A stretch of DNA of 64,000 nt from contig JADFHN010000009.1 in the NCBI GenBank assembly GCA_022567155.1, forward strand, positions 1-64,000. The letters are read 5' to 3'. The first letter of the stretch is position 1, and every line of letters starts with the position of its first letter. The stretch comes from Bacteroidota bacterium (GTDB lineage Bacteria; Bacteroidota; Bacteroidia; Cytophagales; Cyclobacteriaceae). Below, one piece after another: positions 44,893 to 54,592 of this stretch. The notes under the pieces were generated by a model. It was not told the DNA's origin. It saw nothing but the letters and a program-made list of their open reading frames with translations, and made no database searches. Position numbers and translations under genes: made by a program.

Positions 44893-46344
44893 TTACGTAT
44901 TCTTTAACGTATCAAGCAGCATTTGTTTTGCTTTATTAGGGTCTGCCAGGCCTTTTGTTTTTTTCATTATCTTTCCCATAAACATTCCCAGCAGCTTCTG
45001 TTTTCCATTCCTCAACATTTCTGTTTCTTTCGGAAATTCTTCAATCACCTCCTTAACAGCTTTTACAAGCTCCTCCTCCTGTCCGGAAAATAAATGCATC
45101 TTTTCAGCTAATTCCGCTATATCGCTTTCGGGAGTATCAAGCAGTGCTGGAAAAAGTTTTCTGGAAGCAACCGAATAGCTCAGCTTACCGGCTTCAATAA
45201 AACCAATTATTCCGGCTATTTGTTTCGGTGCCAGATCAAATTCTTCGATCTGAATACTTTTTGAATTTAAAACCGATAAAACCGGTCCCATTATCCAGTT
45301 GGCGGCCGATTTATAATTTCTACATTCGATTGCTACTGATTCGAAGAATGTTGCCAGATCGTCCGAACTTGTGAGTACCGAAGCATCATAAACCGATAAC
45401 CCATATTCTTTTCTGAATCTTTGCTCTTTTTCAAAAGGCAATTCCGGTATTTTGTGACGTACTCCCTCCAGCCATTCGGCAGTTAATAAAACAGGCGGAA
45501 GATCCGGGTCAGGGAAATACCTGTAATCTGTCAGCGTTTCTTTCACACGCATTGCCGAAGTGCTGCCAGCTACAGGGTTAAACGTCCGGGTTTCTGAAAT
45601 AATCTCCTTTCCATTCTGCTTCAGATCTATTTGTCTTTTAATTTCAAAAACAATGGCTTTTCGTACATTATTCAATGAGTTCATGTTTTTAATTTCCACT
45701 TTCCGTCCCAACTGAGTGTCTCCAATACGTCTTATTGAAATATTGGCATCACATCGTAGGGAGCCTTCTTCCATATTTCCGTCACTGATGCCAAGGCAGC
45801 GTACAAGCCTCCGTATTTCGTATAAAAAAGCATAAGCCTCGTCGCCGGAATGCAACACCGGTTCTGTAACAATTTCAATCAGCGCTGTACCTGCCCGGTT
45901 AAAATCTATAAGTGTTCCATCTTCCGATTTGTCGTGGATTGATTTTCCGGCATCTTCTTCAAGGTGAATCCGGTTTAACACTATTTGTTTATCTGTATCA
46001 TCTTTCCGGATATGTATGTAGCCTCCATTACAAACCGGAATTCGATCCTGGGTGATCTGATACCCTTTCGGAAGGTCCGGATACAAGTAATTTTTTCTGT
46101 CGAATGAAACTTCAGACGCAATTTGCGAATGGCAGGCCAGCCCCATTTTTACCGCATATTCAATCGCTTTTTTATTTACCCTCGGCAGCGTGCCCGGATA
46201 ACCAAGTGATATCTCACTGATCAGCGTATTGGGCTCAATCCCGTAATCATTGATATCGCCGGAAAATATTTTTGTGTTTAGCTGTAACCTTACATGCACC
46301 TCCAGCCCGATAATGGCTTCAAACCGTGTATCATGTACTTTCAT
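44893..46344 (-). CDS. gatB: Aspartyl/glutamyl-tRNA amidotransferase subunit B
   Basis: GatB binds Glu-tRNA(Gln) or Asp-tRNA(Asn), activates the carboxylate and receives ammonia from GatA. At 483 residues it is full length: the N-terminal signature EAIIGLEVHVRLQLNTKIFS, the central LRCDANISIR, and the C-terminal YqeY-like tail domain (about 350-480). The start overlaps the alaS stop by four bases (ATGA), so translation of the two is probably coupled. GatA and GatC are not adjacent, as often in Bacteroidota. Confidence 0.97.
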   Translation of the reverse strand: MKVHDTRFEAIIGLEVHVRLQLNTKIFSGDINDYGIEPNTLISEISLGYPGTLPRVNKKAIEYAVKMGLACHSQIASEVSFDRKNYLYPDLPKGYQITQDRIPVCNGGYIHIRKDDTDKQIVLNRIHLEEDAGKSIHDKSEDGTLIDFNRAGTALIEIVTEPVLHSGDEAYAFLYEIRRLVRCLGISDGNMEEGSLRCDANISIRRIGDTQLGRKVEIKNMNSLNNVRKAIVFEIKRQIDLKQNGKEIISETRTFNPVAGSTSAMRVKETLTDYRYFPDPDLPPVLLTAEWLEGVRHKIPELPFEKEQRFRKEYGLSVYDASVLTSSDDLATFFESVAIECRNYKSAANWIMGPVLSVLNSKSIQIEEFDLAPKQIAGIIGFIEAGKLSYSVASRKLFPALLDTPESDIAELAEKMHLFSGQEEELVKAVKEVIEEFPKETEMLRNGKQKLLGMFMGKIMKKTKGLADPNKAKQMLLDTLKNT

Positions 46345-48983
46345 TTTACGACGTAGTCCTTTGCTTTTTCAAGTGCGCTATCAAGCCCGCTTATGTCCTT
46401 GCCGCCTGCTGTTGCAAAAAACGGCTGGCCTCCTCCTCCTCCCTTGATTTCACGTGCCAATTCCTGCACAATTGTTCCGGCATGCATTCCCTTGCTCCTC
46501 ACCAGCGAGTCAGATATCATAACGGTGATCAGTGGTTTATCATCTACAACGGCGCCAAGTACCATAAACAGGTTTTCAACCTGGTTTTTAAGTTGAAAAG
46601 CTATGTTTTTAATTTCAGCTGAATCGCTGATATCCACCCTTTGAATGATCACAGAGGCACCGTTTTTACTTTCAATGTTCTTGAGAAGTTCCTGTTTTAC
46701 CGCTCCGGCCTGCTTCTGATGCAATAATTCCAGATCAGTTTCGAGTCTCTTATTTTCATTCCTGAGATTTTCAATGGCTGTCGGAATGTGTTTTGGGTCG
46801 TTAAGCATTGTCTTCACTTCTTTGATAGTGCCTTCCAGGTTGCACACATATTTTTCGGCTGCTACCGCAGTTAATGCTTCGATCCTGCGTACTCCGGCGG
46901 CAATGGAACTTTCGCTTACGATTTTAAAAAAGCCGATATGGCCTGTATGCGACACGTGGGTGCCGCCGCAAAGCTCGACCGAAAATTTCTCATCAAAAAT
47001 AATCACCCGCACTCTTTCGCCGTATTTTTCACCAAAAAGCGCCCTGGCTCCCATTTTTTTTGCCTCTTTCAGCGGAACATCGCGTTTTTCACCGGTCGGA
47101 ATACTCTCCCTTATCTTTTGATTTACAATCTCCTCCACTTTTTGTATTTCTTCATCTGTCATTTTGGCGAAATGCGAAAAATCAAAACGGAGAAGTTTAG
47201 GATTGACCAGCGAGCCACGCTGTTCCACGTGCGACCCGAGCACCTCCCTGAGGGCAGCATGCATCAGATGGGTAGCGCTGTGATTGTTCATGGTAAGCAA
47301 CCGGTTTTCTTTATTGACCCTTGCGGTAAACTTAGCTTTCACCTTATCCGGCACTTTTTCGGCATAATGTACAATAAGGTTATGCTCCTTTTTGGTATCA
47401 AATATCCGGATTTTTTCATCCTTATTTTCAATATAACCCGTATCGCCCACCTGTCCGCCACTTTCAGCATAAAACGGTGTTTTGTCAAGAACAATCTGAA
47501 CAATATTCTGGCTTTTATCCTTCACCTGGCGATATTTTATAATTTTCGATTCATGCTCAAGATGCTGATAACCAACGAATTCAACCGATGTTTTACCGTT
47601 TAGTTCAATCCAGTCGCCCGTCTCAACCACTGCATCTGCCCGCGACCGTTCTTTCTGTTTCTGAAGGCTTCTTTTAAACTGTGCTTCCCATTCTTCAGAT
47701 ACTTTTTGCTCAAATCCACGCTCACGCAGTATAAGCATCGTCAGATCTTTGGGGAATCCATAGGTGTCGTACAACATGAATATGGTTTCACCAGTTATCT
47801 CAAATTCATCCTCCTTTCTTTTGCTGCTTAAAAATGTGTCGATCATTCGCAACCCATTTTCAAGTGTTTTTAGAAAAGCCAGCTCTTCTTCTTTTATCAC
47901 TCTTTTTACGTGTTCCTGCTGCGTCTGGAGTTCGGGGAATATACTTTCAAATTGCCTGGTCAGCAATGGTACGATCCGGTACAGAAACGGTTCAGTAAAA
48001 TTCAGATACGTAAATCCATACCTGACGGCCCTGCGCAGAATACGCCGGATCACATATCCGGCGCCGGTGTTGGAGGGCAACTGCCCGTCGGTAATGGCGA
48101 AAGAAACTGCCCGAATATGATCTACCGTCACCCGCAACGCAATATCGGTTTCTTCCGACTCACCGTACGTAACACCAGCTTGACTTCCAACAAACCGGAT
48201 CAAAGGCTGAAACAAATCCGTATCATAATTTGAGGTTTTATGCTGGATGGCCATCGTAAGCCTCTCGAGGCCCAAACCGGTATCTACATGCTTTTGTGGC
48301 AAATTTTCAAGCATTCCTGTATTTGTCCGGTTAAACTGTATAAAAACAAGATTCCAGATTTCAATTACGAGCGGATGATCTTTATTGATCAGTTCAGACC
48401 CGGGTGTTTTGCGGATCTCTTCCTCCGGACGAAGGTCAATATGTATTTCAGAGCAGGGTCCGCAAGGGCCCGTTTTGCCCATTTCCCAGAAATTATCTTT
48501 TTTGCCGAAATAAATGATCCGGTCTTCAGGAAGGAATTTTTGCCATAGATTAAGCGATTCTTCATCCGGTTTCAACCCTTCGGCCTCATCACCACCGAAT
48601 ACGGTGACATATATTCGATTTTCAGGAAGTTTATATTCAGATACCAGCAATTCCCACGCCCATTTTATTGTTTCTTTCTTAAAATAATTCCCAAACGACC
48701 AATTGCCGAGCATCTCAAACATAGTATGATGGTAGGTATCAATTCCAACTTCCTCCAGGTCGTTATGTTTGCCGGAAACACGCAAACACTTTTGGGTATC
48801 GGCAATACGGTTGTATTTGCTCTTGATATTTCCTAAAAAATAGTCTTTAAACTGATTCATTCCGGCATTGGTAAACATGAGAGTTGGGTCGTCTTTTACA
48901 ACCAAAGGAGCGGAAGGAACAATTTCGTGCCCTTTTGATTTAAAAAATTCCAAAAACCGGTTTCTTACCTCCTCGGACTTCAT
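46341..48983 (-). CDS. alaS: Alanyl-tRNA synthetase
   Basis: This 880-residue enzyme charges tRNA-Ala. It has the class II catalytic core (about 1-450, MKSEEVRNRFLEFFKSKGHE, GRGLERL-like HVDTGLGLERLTM), the editing domain with zinc-type motifs HSATHLMHA and CGGTH, and a C-terminal Gly-rich domain (KGGGGGQPFFA). All expected domains are present. It shares a short divergent intergenic region with the first M23 gene and overlaps gatB at its 3' end. Confidence 0.97.
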   Translation of the reverse strand: MKSEEVRNRFLEFFKSKGHEIVPSAPLVVKDDPTLMFTNAGMNQFKDYFLGNIKSKYNRIADTQKCLRVSGKHNDLEEVGIDTYHHTMFEMLGNWSFGNYFKKETIKWAWELLVSEYKLPENRIYVTVFGGDEAEGLKPDEESLNLWQKFLPEDRIIYFGKKDNFWEMGKTGPCGPCSEIHIDLRPEEEIRKTPGSELINKDHPLVIEIWNLVFIQFNRTNTGMLENLPQKHVDTGLGLERLTMAIQHKTSNYDTDLFQPLIRFVGSQAGVTYGESEETDIALRVTVDHIRAVSFAITDGQLPSNTGAGYVIRRILRRAVRYGFTYLNFTEPFLYRIVPLLTRQFESIFPELQTQQEHVKRVIKEEELAFLKTLENGLRMIDTFLSSKRKEDEFEITGETIFMLYDTYGFPKDLTMLILRERGFEQKVSEEWEAQFKRSLQKQKERSRADAVVETGDWIELNGKTSVEFVGYQHLEHESKIIKYRQVKDKSQNIVQIVLDKTPFYAESGGQVGDTGYIENKDEKIRIFDTKKEHNLIVHYAEKVPDKVKAKFTARVNKENRLLTMNNHSATHLMHAALREVLGSHVEQRGSLVNPKLLRFDFSHFAKMTDEEIQKVEEIVNQKIRESIPTGEKRDVPLKEAKKMGARALFGEKYGERVRVIIFDEKFSVELCGGTHVSHTGHIGFFKIVSESSIAAGVRRIEALTAVAAEKYVCNLEGTIKEVKTMLNDPKHIPTAIENLRNENKRLETDLELLHQKQAGAVKQELLKNIESKNGASVIIQRVDISDSAEIKNIAFQLKNQVENLFMVLGAVVDDKPLITVMISDSLVRSKGMHAGTIVQELAREIKGGGGGQPFFATAGGKDISGLDSALEKAKDYVVK

Positions 48984-49046
48984 ATATCATTATTTTTATA
49001 GAAATAGTATAATAATTAATATGTTTTACACAATTTTATTATCAAA

Positions 49047-49081
49047 TTTGCATGTGAATAAGCTAACTATTATTATTTTTG
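49047..49081 (+). promoter_or_regulatory. Bacteroidota promoter upstream of first M23 gene
   Basis: TTTG at 49047-49050 and TATTTTTG at 49074-49081 (TAnnTTTG) are separated by 23 bp, at the wide end of the normal range. Transcription would begin about 45 bp before the ATG at 49133. It lies within the divergent alaS gap. Confidence 0.5.
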
Positions 49082-49132
49082 TGCGTTTTTGAGATGTACA
49101 AAATTAGGACATTTATTTTTTAAGACCTTGAT

Positions 49133-50116
49133 ATGGCTCGTATTAAGTATTACTACGACACGGAGACTTGCAAATATGAGAGAGTAAAGGTATCAAAGTG
49201 GGATATCATACTTAATTTTTTGGGGTTTTTTACTGTTTCTCTTGTTTTGGCTGTAGGACTGGTATTTGTTTTTAACAAGTATTTTGAATCACCTAACGAA
49301 ATGATGTTAAGAAAGGAGAATGAGGAACTAAAACTTCATTACAACATTCTTGACAAGGAAATGGCTGATGTAAAAGAAATGCTTACTGCGCTTCAGGAAA
49401 GAGATGACAACGTGTACAGGGTAATTTTTGAAGCCGAACCCATTCCGGCAAATGTGCGGACAGCGGGTGCAGGTGGTTCTGATAAGTATGCCTTTTTACT
49501 TAACGGAACGCTTGAAGAAGAAGAGCTCATCGTCAGGAATTATGAAAAGATTGATAAAATCAAGCGGGAAATGTATATACAAACCAAATCCTACGATGAA
49601 ATTCTGGAATTGGCGTTGAATAAATCTGATATGATGGCGGCAATACCTGCCATACAACCTATCAAGAACAAGGAATTAACCCGGTTGGCAAGTGGTTTTG
49701 GGCGAAGGATTCACCCAATATATAAAGTAAAAAGAATGCATTGGGGGATCGATTTTTCTGCCTCCAGAGGAACGCCAGTTTACGCAACAGGAAACGGTGT
49801 GGTAAAATTTGCCAAACACAGTTATTTGAAAACGGGCTACGGCAACCGGATTGAAATCAACCACGGATATGGCTATGTGACCAAATATGCACACCTTCAG
49901 GAGATTGTAGTTAGGAAAGGCCAACAAATCAAAAGAGGCCAGCTGATCGGGTATGTGGGCAGTTCAGGTGGCAGCACAGCGCCACATGTGCATTATGAAA
50001 TCATCAAAAATGGTGAAAAGATCAACCCTATCCAGTACATTATCCAGGATGTTTCGGATGATGAATACCGGATTTTGCTTGAATTAGCTTCAAGAGAGAA
50101 TCAATCATTAGGATAA
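49133..50116 (+). CDS. M23-family murein peptidase, copy 1
   Basis: This 327-residue membrane-anchored peptidase has one N-terminal helix (about 25-50, FLGFFTVSLVLAVGLVFVFN), a coiled-coil stretch (about 60-105) and a C-terminal LytM/M23 domain. Zinc ligands are complete: His and Asp in RMHWGIDF, and the H-x-H in APHVHYEI. It is expected to cut peptidoglycan cross-bridges or act as an amidase activator. The next gene encodes a close paralogue with matching opening (IKYYYDTETCKYERVKVSK), so the two arose by tandem duplication. Confidence 0.92.
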   Translation: MARIKYYYDTETCKYERVKVSKWDIILNFLGFFTVSLVLAVGLVFVFNKYFESPNEMMLRKENEELKLHYNILDKEMADVKEMLTALQERDDNVYRVIFEAEPIPANVRTAGAGGSDKYAFLLNGTLEEEELIVRNYEKIDKIKREMYIQTKSYDEILELALNKSDMMAAIPAIQPIKNKELTRLASGFGRRIHPIYKVKRMHWGIDFSASRGTPVYATGNGVVKFAKHSYLKTGYGNRIEINHGYGYVTKYAHLQEIVVRKGQQIKRGQLIGYVGSSGGSTAPHVHYEIIKNGEKINPIQYIIQDVSDDEYRILLELASRENQSLG

Positions 50117-50140
50117 TTATATTTCACGTTATATATTTAG

Positions 50141-50180
50141 GCCCGAAACAAACGCCCTTTGCGTTGCGGGCTTATTTTTT
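50141..50180 (+). terminator. Rho-independent terminator between M23 paralogues
   Basis: GCCCG...CGGGC encloses a second stem AACGC-CCTTT-GCGTT, and the run TTATTTTTT follows directly. This is the clearest intrinsic terminator in the window. The second M23 ATG is only 3 bp after the run, so it could act as an attenuator for the second copy. Confidence 0.75.
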
Positions 50181-50182
50181 CT

Positions 50183-51157
50183 ATGAGAAAAATCCAATAT
50201 TACTATAACCCGGATACGTGTAATTACGAAAAGGTAAAGCCGTCGAAGCTACGCTGGATCCGTAATGCAGTCATATACCTGTTGCTGGCTCTGATCATAG
50301 CTGCGGGAGCGCTTTTAATCTTGCACCGTTATTACCCCAGTCCCAAAGAAGCCAGATTTACTGCCGAACAGCAAAACCTGGAAATGAAATGGCAGCTTCT
50401 TGAAATGGAAGTTGAAAGTCTGAATTTTCTTATCGAGGCCCTGTGGGTACACGATGAAGAGATCCGTGTGATCCTCGAGCTTGACTCTTTGCCGCTTGTT
50501 ATTCGAATGGCTGGTTTTGGTGGTGCACGTTCTTTCAAGGATTTGTTATCACGGCGGCTTATCTTCGAGCAGAAGATTGTTTCGGTATACCAACGAATCG
50601 AAAAACTTAAGGCCAAATTACACATACAGGAGGCCTCATTGGATACACTGGCCAGTTATGCAAATGAGCGGGATAATTTCTGGGCTTGCATGCCTGCCAT
50701 ACAACCTGTTGACAATAAAGATTTACGAAGATTATCTACCGTTTTTGGCATGCGCCTGCATCCGATCTACAATAAATGGATGACCCACAGGGGACTTGAT
50801 TTTATGGGAAAAACAGGCGTACCTGTTTATGCTACCGGCAATGGAACGGTGAAACTTGCACAAATGACTTATGGTGGTTTTGGTAATCTGATTATCATTG
50901 ACCACGGCTATGGGTATAAAACGCGGTATGCACATCTGAATTTGTTCAATGTGGTAAAAGGCCGGAAAGTAAAGCGGGGTGAATTGATCGGGTATATGGG
51001 CCGTACAGGCAGATCAGCAGGTGTACATCTCCATTACGAAGTGTTGAAAAATGGTGTACAGGTGAATCCGATTGGGTTTTTTGAAAGAGAGCTGGGCGAG
51101 AAGGAATTTGCCAACCTGCTTGCCAAAGCAAAGCAAGCCACTATTCCGCTAGATTAA
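50183..51157 (+). CDS. M23-family murein peptidase, copy 2
   Basis: This protein of about 324 residues has the same plan as its neighbour: a short cytoplasmic IQYYYNPDTCNYEKVKPSK motif, one membrane helix (about 27-50), a coiled coil, and an M23 domain with HRGLDF and GVHLHYEV zinc motifs intact. The ATG at 50183 lies just after a terminator hairpin; a TTG at 50159 inside the hairpin is rejected. Conservation of the N-terminal YYY-x4-C motif in both copies suggests a cytoplasmic contact. The two copies likely differ in regulation or localisation. Confidence 0.92.
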   Translation: MRKIQYYYNPDTCNYEKVKPSKLRWIRNAVIYLLLALIIAAGALLILHRYYPSPKEARFTAEQQNLEMKWQLLEMEVESLNFLIEALWVHDEEIRVILELDSLPLVIRMAGFGGARSFKDLLSRRLIFEQKIVSVYQRIEKLKAKLHIQEASLDTLASYANERDNFWACMPAIQPVDNKDLRRLSTVFGMRLHPIYNKWMTHRGLDFMGKTGVPVYATGNGTVKLAQMTYGGFGNLIIIDHGYGYKTRYAHLNLFNVVKGRKVKRGELIGYMGRTGRSAGVHLHYEVLKNGVQVNPIGFFERELGEKEFANLLAKAKQATIPLD

Positions 51158-51728
51158 TAACAATCGCGCGCATGCCCGTTGGGACGCCTATGACGCAATG
51201 CGTGCGGATTTACCTACTTCTCTTCCCTACTCTGGCTAAGGTTGATGAAATTGGTGAATTTAGATGAGATGACGCTGCCTCCCCCATGTCGTCATTACCC
51301 GAATAGCAAAGCGATGTCGGGTAATCTCCTCGAAAAAAGCAGTACATAGGTATTAACCGGAATTAGTGTTTCATTAGGGGGATTACCCGGATAAACCGGG
51401 TAATGACGTTAGTTTATAGCGGGATTACCCGGATCCGCCAGGATAAACCATGTCGGGCAAGTAAACCCCCGCCTCGGGGCAGGTATGTAATAACGTTAGT
51501 TTTTTTGTATTATCAGGACACGATAAACTAACCAACTCACTTATCTGCGCCTGAAGCCACGCACCAGAAAATCTCCCTGTTGTTTGCTGCAGCGTTGACC
51601 AAACTTGTGCCTGCAGTAACGCCTCAAAATACGATTTAACGGAACTAACCAAAAAATTATCATTAATTATTCTGGTATTGGCTGTGTTCATACACAGTGT
51701 TTTTTAATTTTGTCTGGCTTCAAAATCT
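51158..51728. repeat. Repeat-rich gap with inverted GTAAT blocks
   Basis: GTCATTACCCG (51291-51301) is the inverse of CGGGTAATGAC (51397-51407). Within that, ATTACCCGG and CCGGGTAAT (51382-51404) form a 9-bp stem with loop ATAAA. More half-copies (GGTAATCTCC, GGATTACCCGG) lie nearby. A leftward frame at 51425-51691 (88 codons; ALLQAQVWSTL and AWLQAQISEL look helical) could be a remnant but matches no family I know. The gap is probably an old insertion area. Confidence 0.55.
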
Positions 51729-52904
51729 ATGCGGGTACGGACTTACATATATATTATTTTACTGACAGGTTACTTTATCGGTTCATGTAAAGTTCATCGA
51801 ACTGTCAAAACGCCTGCGGCCATTACTTCAGACACAACGCATGTAAAAAGCCCTGACTCAACACGCATTTCCCGTGAGTTTGTTATACAGGATTCGGTTG
51901 AAATCGGAATATACCGCATTTTTCCAGATACTGTGACCATAACAGGTGTTGGTGATATTATGCTGGGTACGAATTATCCTGATTCGGGATACCTTCCGGA
52001 AGATTCCGGCAAATACCTGTTATCAAACGTAGCAGATATCCTCAGAAGTACGAATCTGACATTCGGAAACCTGGAAGGTGTGCTGCTCGATGACGGAGGA
52101 ACACCAAAGAACTGCCGGAATCCGCAAAAATGCTATTTGTTCCGGATGCCGCCATACATGGCCGGTAACCTGCACCAGGCTGGTTTTGATGTGCTGAGTG
52201 TTGCCAACAATCATTCGGGAGATTTCGGGCCTGAAGGCCGGAGAAGTACATCCCGTATTCTTGACAGCCTTCAGATACATTATGCCGGATTTGACTCAAA
52301 ACCCTACACGATATTTAAAAAAGATGGAATTATTTACGGATTTGCGGCATTTGCTCCTAACAAAGGCACCGCAAGCCTGAACGACCTGGATTCAGCCCGA
52401 AAAATCATTTTATATCTTGACTCACTTGCAGATATCGTACTTGTGTCTTTTCATGGTGGAGCCGAAGGCAAAGACCACCAGCATGTTACGCGAGAAACCG
52501 AGACATTTTATGGCGAAAACAGAGGTAATGTATATGTATTTGCCCATACGCTCATTGATTCCGGTGCTGATATTATTTTCGGACACGGTCCTCATGTAGT
52601 CCGGGCAGTGGAAGTTTATAAAAGCAGATTCATTGCCTACAGCCTGGGCAATTTCTGTACCTACAAGCGATTCAATTTACGAGGTGAAAATGCGTACGCT
52701 CCCATCATAAGAGTTTATACAGATCATACGGGAAAATTTCTGGAGGGAAAAATAATTTCAGCCATACAAACCGGCCTGGGGATACCTGTAATTGATCCTG
52801 AAAGCAGGGCGATAAAAAAAATAATAGCCTTAACCGAATCAGATTTTCCGGAAGCAAAAATTTTTATTGGTGATTCAGGTGTAATTACTTATATTCAGAA
52901 ATAA
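51729..52904 (+). CDS. CapA-family lipoprotein, metallophosphoesterase-like
   Basis: This 391-residue protein has a lipoprotein signal (YIIILLTGYFIGSC, lipobox around Cys20) and a CapA/PgsA calcineurin-like domain from about 75. Motifs are GVGDIMLG, VANNHSGDFG, VSFHGGAEG and GHGPHVVRA. Family members take part in poly-gamma-glutamate or capsule-like polymer export, though many have no proven substrate. No other pgs genes are present, so a general hydrolase role is equally possible. The MerR gene follows 10 bp later. Confidence 0.88.
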   Translation: MRVRTYIYIILLTGYFIGSCKVHRTVKTPAAITSDTTHVKSPDSTRISREFVIQDSVEIGIYRIFPDTVTITGVGDIMLGTNYPDSGYLPEDSGKYLLSNVADILRSTNLTFGNLEGVLLDDGGTPKNCRNPQKCYLFRMPPYMAGNLHQAGFDVLSVANNHSGDFGPEGRRSTSRILDSLQIHYAGFDSKPYTIFKKDGIIYGFAAFAPNKGTASLNDLDSARKIILYLDSLADIVLVSFHGGAEGKDHQHVTRETETFYGENRGNVYVFAHTLIDSGADIIFGHGPHVVRAVEVYKSRFIAYSLGNFCTYKRFNLRGENAYAPIIRVYTDHTGKFLEGKIISAIQTGLGIPVIDPESRAIKKIIALTESDFPEAKIFIGDSGVITYIQK

Positions 52905-52914
52905 TTTTATCAAC

Positions 52915-53253
52915 ATGCCTTACAAAGAAAAAATTATTGAGAAAAGATACTACTCGATTGGTGAAGTAGCAGCCATATTCGGAGTTGCCACATCCCTTAT
53001 ACGGTTTTGGGAAACTGAATTCAGTATTCTAAAACCAAATAAAAACAGAAAAGGAAACCGTCAGTTTACGAAGGAAGATGTTGAGAACGTGAAACTTATT
53101 TATCACCTTGTGAAAGAGCGCGGTTTTACACTAAGCGGCGCAAGTGAAATGCTGAAGAATGAAAAAGGGGCCATGAAGGATAAAATCGAAATGATCGATT
53201 CATTGACACGGGTAAAATCTTTTCTTATGCAGGTGAAAAACGAATTGCCCTGA
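52915..53253 (+). CDS. MerR-family transcriptional regulator, short
   Basis: This 112-residue protein is essentially a MerR DNA-binding domain (about 8-80: YSIGEVAAIFGVATSLIRFW, KGNRQFTKEDVENVKLIY) plus a short helix. It has no C-terminal effector domain and no cysteine cluster, so it is not a metal sensor of the classic type. It sits between a CapA-like gene and dprA with minimal gaps (10 bp and 1 bp), so all three are probably one operon. This small class is common in Bacteroidota; targets unknown. Confidence 0.9.
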   Translation: MPYKEKIIEKRYYSIGEVAAIFGVATSLIRFWETEFSILKPNKNRKGNRQFTKEDVENVKLIYHLVKERGFTLSGASEMLKNEKGAMKDKIEMIDSLTRVKSFLMQVKNELP

Positions 53254-53254
53254 G

Positions 53255-54373
53255 TTGAAAGAGAAAGTATATCAGCTTGCCCTCAGTTTCATCCCTGGAA
53301 TTGGTGATATATTAATCAAACAACTCATCAGTTACAGCGGCTCAGCCGAAGCTGTTTTCAACACTCCTAACAGCCGGCTCAGGAGAATACCCGGCATTGG
53401 TGAAAAAATTGCAGATTCGCTGAAAAATACCGAAGTTTACTTCCGGAAAGCAGAAGAGGAATTTGAAAAAGTACAAAAAGCAGGGGGCGTCATACTTTGT
53501 TACACCGACAAAGCCTATCCGAAAAAACTCAAAGAAATAAACGATGCACCTTCCATCATTTTTTATAAGGGCAACGGAAATTTAAACAACCCCAAAGTGA
53601 TCTCGATTGTGGGAACCCGTAGTGCCACCGCTTACGGCAAACGGATCGTGGAAGAAATAATATCCGGTGTCAAGGATCATAACCCGCTGATTGTAAGTGG
53701 TCTTGCATATGGCATCGATGTTCATGCACACAAGATTGCCTTAAAAAACGGCCTGGAAACCGTTGGGGTAATGGCCTCAGGAATCGACATCATTTACCCG
53801 GGCATTCACCGGAAGATAGCTTCACAAATGATGGAATCGGGAGGCGTAATGACGGAATACCTGACGGAAACAAAACCGGATGCACCTCATTTTCCTACCA
53901 GAAACCGGATCATTGCCGGCATGGCAGATGCTGTAATAGTCGTGGAAGCAGCTGAAAGAGGCGGGGCGCTGATTACGGCCGAACTGGCAAACGGATACAA
54001 CCGTGAAGTATTTGCCGTACCGGGCGATCTCCACTCTTCATATTCTGAAGGGTGCAACAAGCTGATCAGAAATCATAAAGCAAGCATCCTTACCAATCCG
54101 AAGGACATCGAATACTTGCTGAGCTGGCCCGAAAGCGACCAAAAACCAGATGAACCGGTTGATCTTACTGATTTAAACGAGCAGGAAAAAAACATTATCC
54201 GGCTGCTTCAGTCTTTCGCCGACGGATTAATGGTGGACGAGTTAAGCTGGAAATCGCAGATCCCTATCAACCAACTGGCTTCTCTACTGCTCAATCTCGA
54301 ATTCAGCGGGCTGATCGTGTCATTGCCAGGCAAAAAATATAAACTGAACTCAAAATCGTCCTTTAAAAAATGA
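53255..54373 (+). CDS. dprA: DNA-processing protein DprA/Smf
   Basis: This 372-residue protein loads RecA onto incoming single-stranded DNA during transformation. It has an N-terminal helix-hairpin-helix region (about 10-60, SRLRRIPGIGEKIAD), the Rossmann-like DprA core (IVGTRSATAYGKR, VSGLAYGIDVHAHK, ASGIDIIYPGIHRKIA) and a C-terminal winged helix (about 305-365). The gene starts at TTG one base after the merR stop; no ATG precedes the conserved N-terminus. Uptake machinery genes are not in the window, so competence cannot be concluded. Confidence 0.95.
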   Translation: MKEKVYQLALSFIPGIGDILIKQLISYSGSAEAVFNTPNSRLRRIPGIGEKIADSLKNTEVYFRKAEEEFEKVQKAGGVILCYTDKAYPKKLKEINDAPSIIFYKGNGNLNNPKVISIVGTRSATAYGKRIVEEIISGVKDHNPLIVSGLAYGIDVHAHKIALKNGLETVGVMASGIDIIYPGIHRKIASQMMESGGVMTEYLTETKPDAPHFPTRNRIIAGMADAVIVVEAAERGGALITAELANGYNREVFAVPGDLHSSYSEGCNKLIRNHKASILTNPKDIEYLLSWPESDQKPDEPVDLTDLNEQEKNIIRLLQSFADGLMVDELSWKSQIPINQLASLLLNLEFSGLIVSLPGKKYKLNSKSSFKK

Positions 54374-54592
54374 CGATTTGAAAGGGTCTCATTTTTTCAG
54401 ACTCTTTCTCGGAGCGCAGCGAAGAGGTTCATGTTTGAAAAGCATAAGCCAGAGTCTCATTGACAGAAGGGTGCTATTAATGAGATTCTTCCCTCCTTCA
54501 CTTCGTTACGGCGGGCACGCGGTCGCTACGCTCCCTCTGAAAAAGGATTAATTAAGAGATGCATCCCGCCTTCATAGCATGAGCATTTTTGT
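54374..54592. other. Short gap with repeat words
   Basis: The gap after dprA holds TCTCATT repeated in both orientations and a stretch GCGGGCACGCGGTCGCTACGC, resembling other GC-rich repeat pieces in the window. No gene or terminator is supported. Confidence 0.4.
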
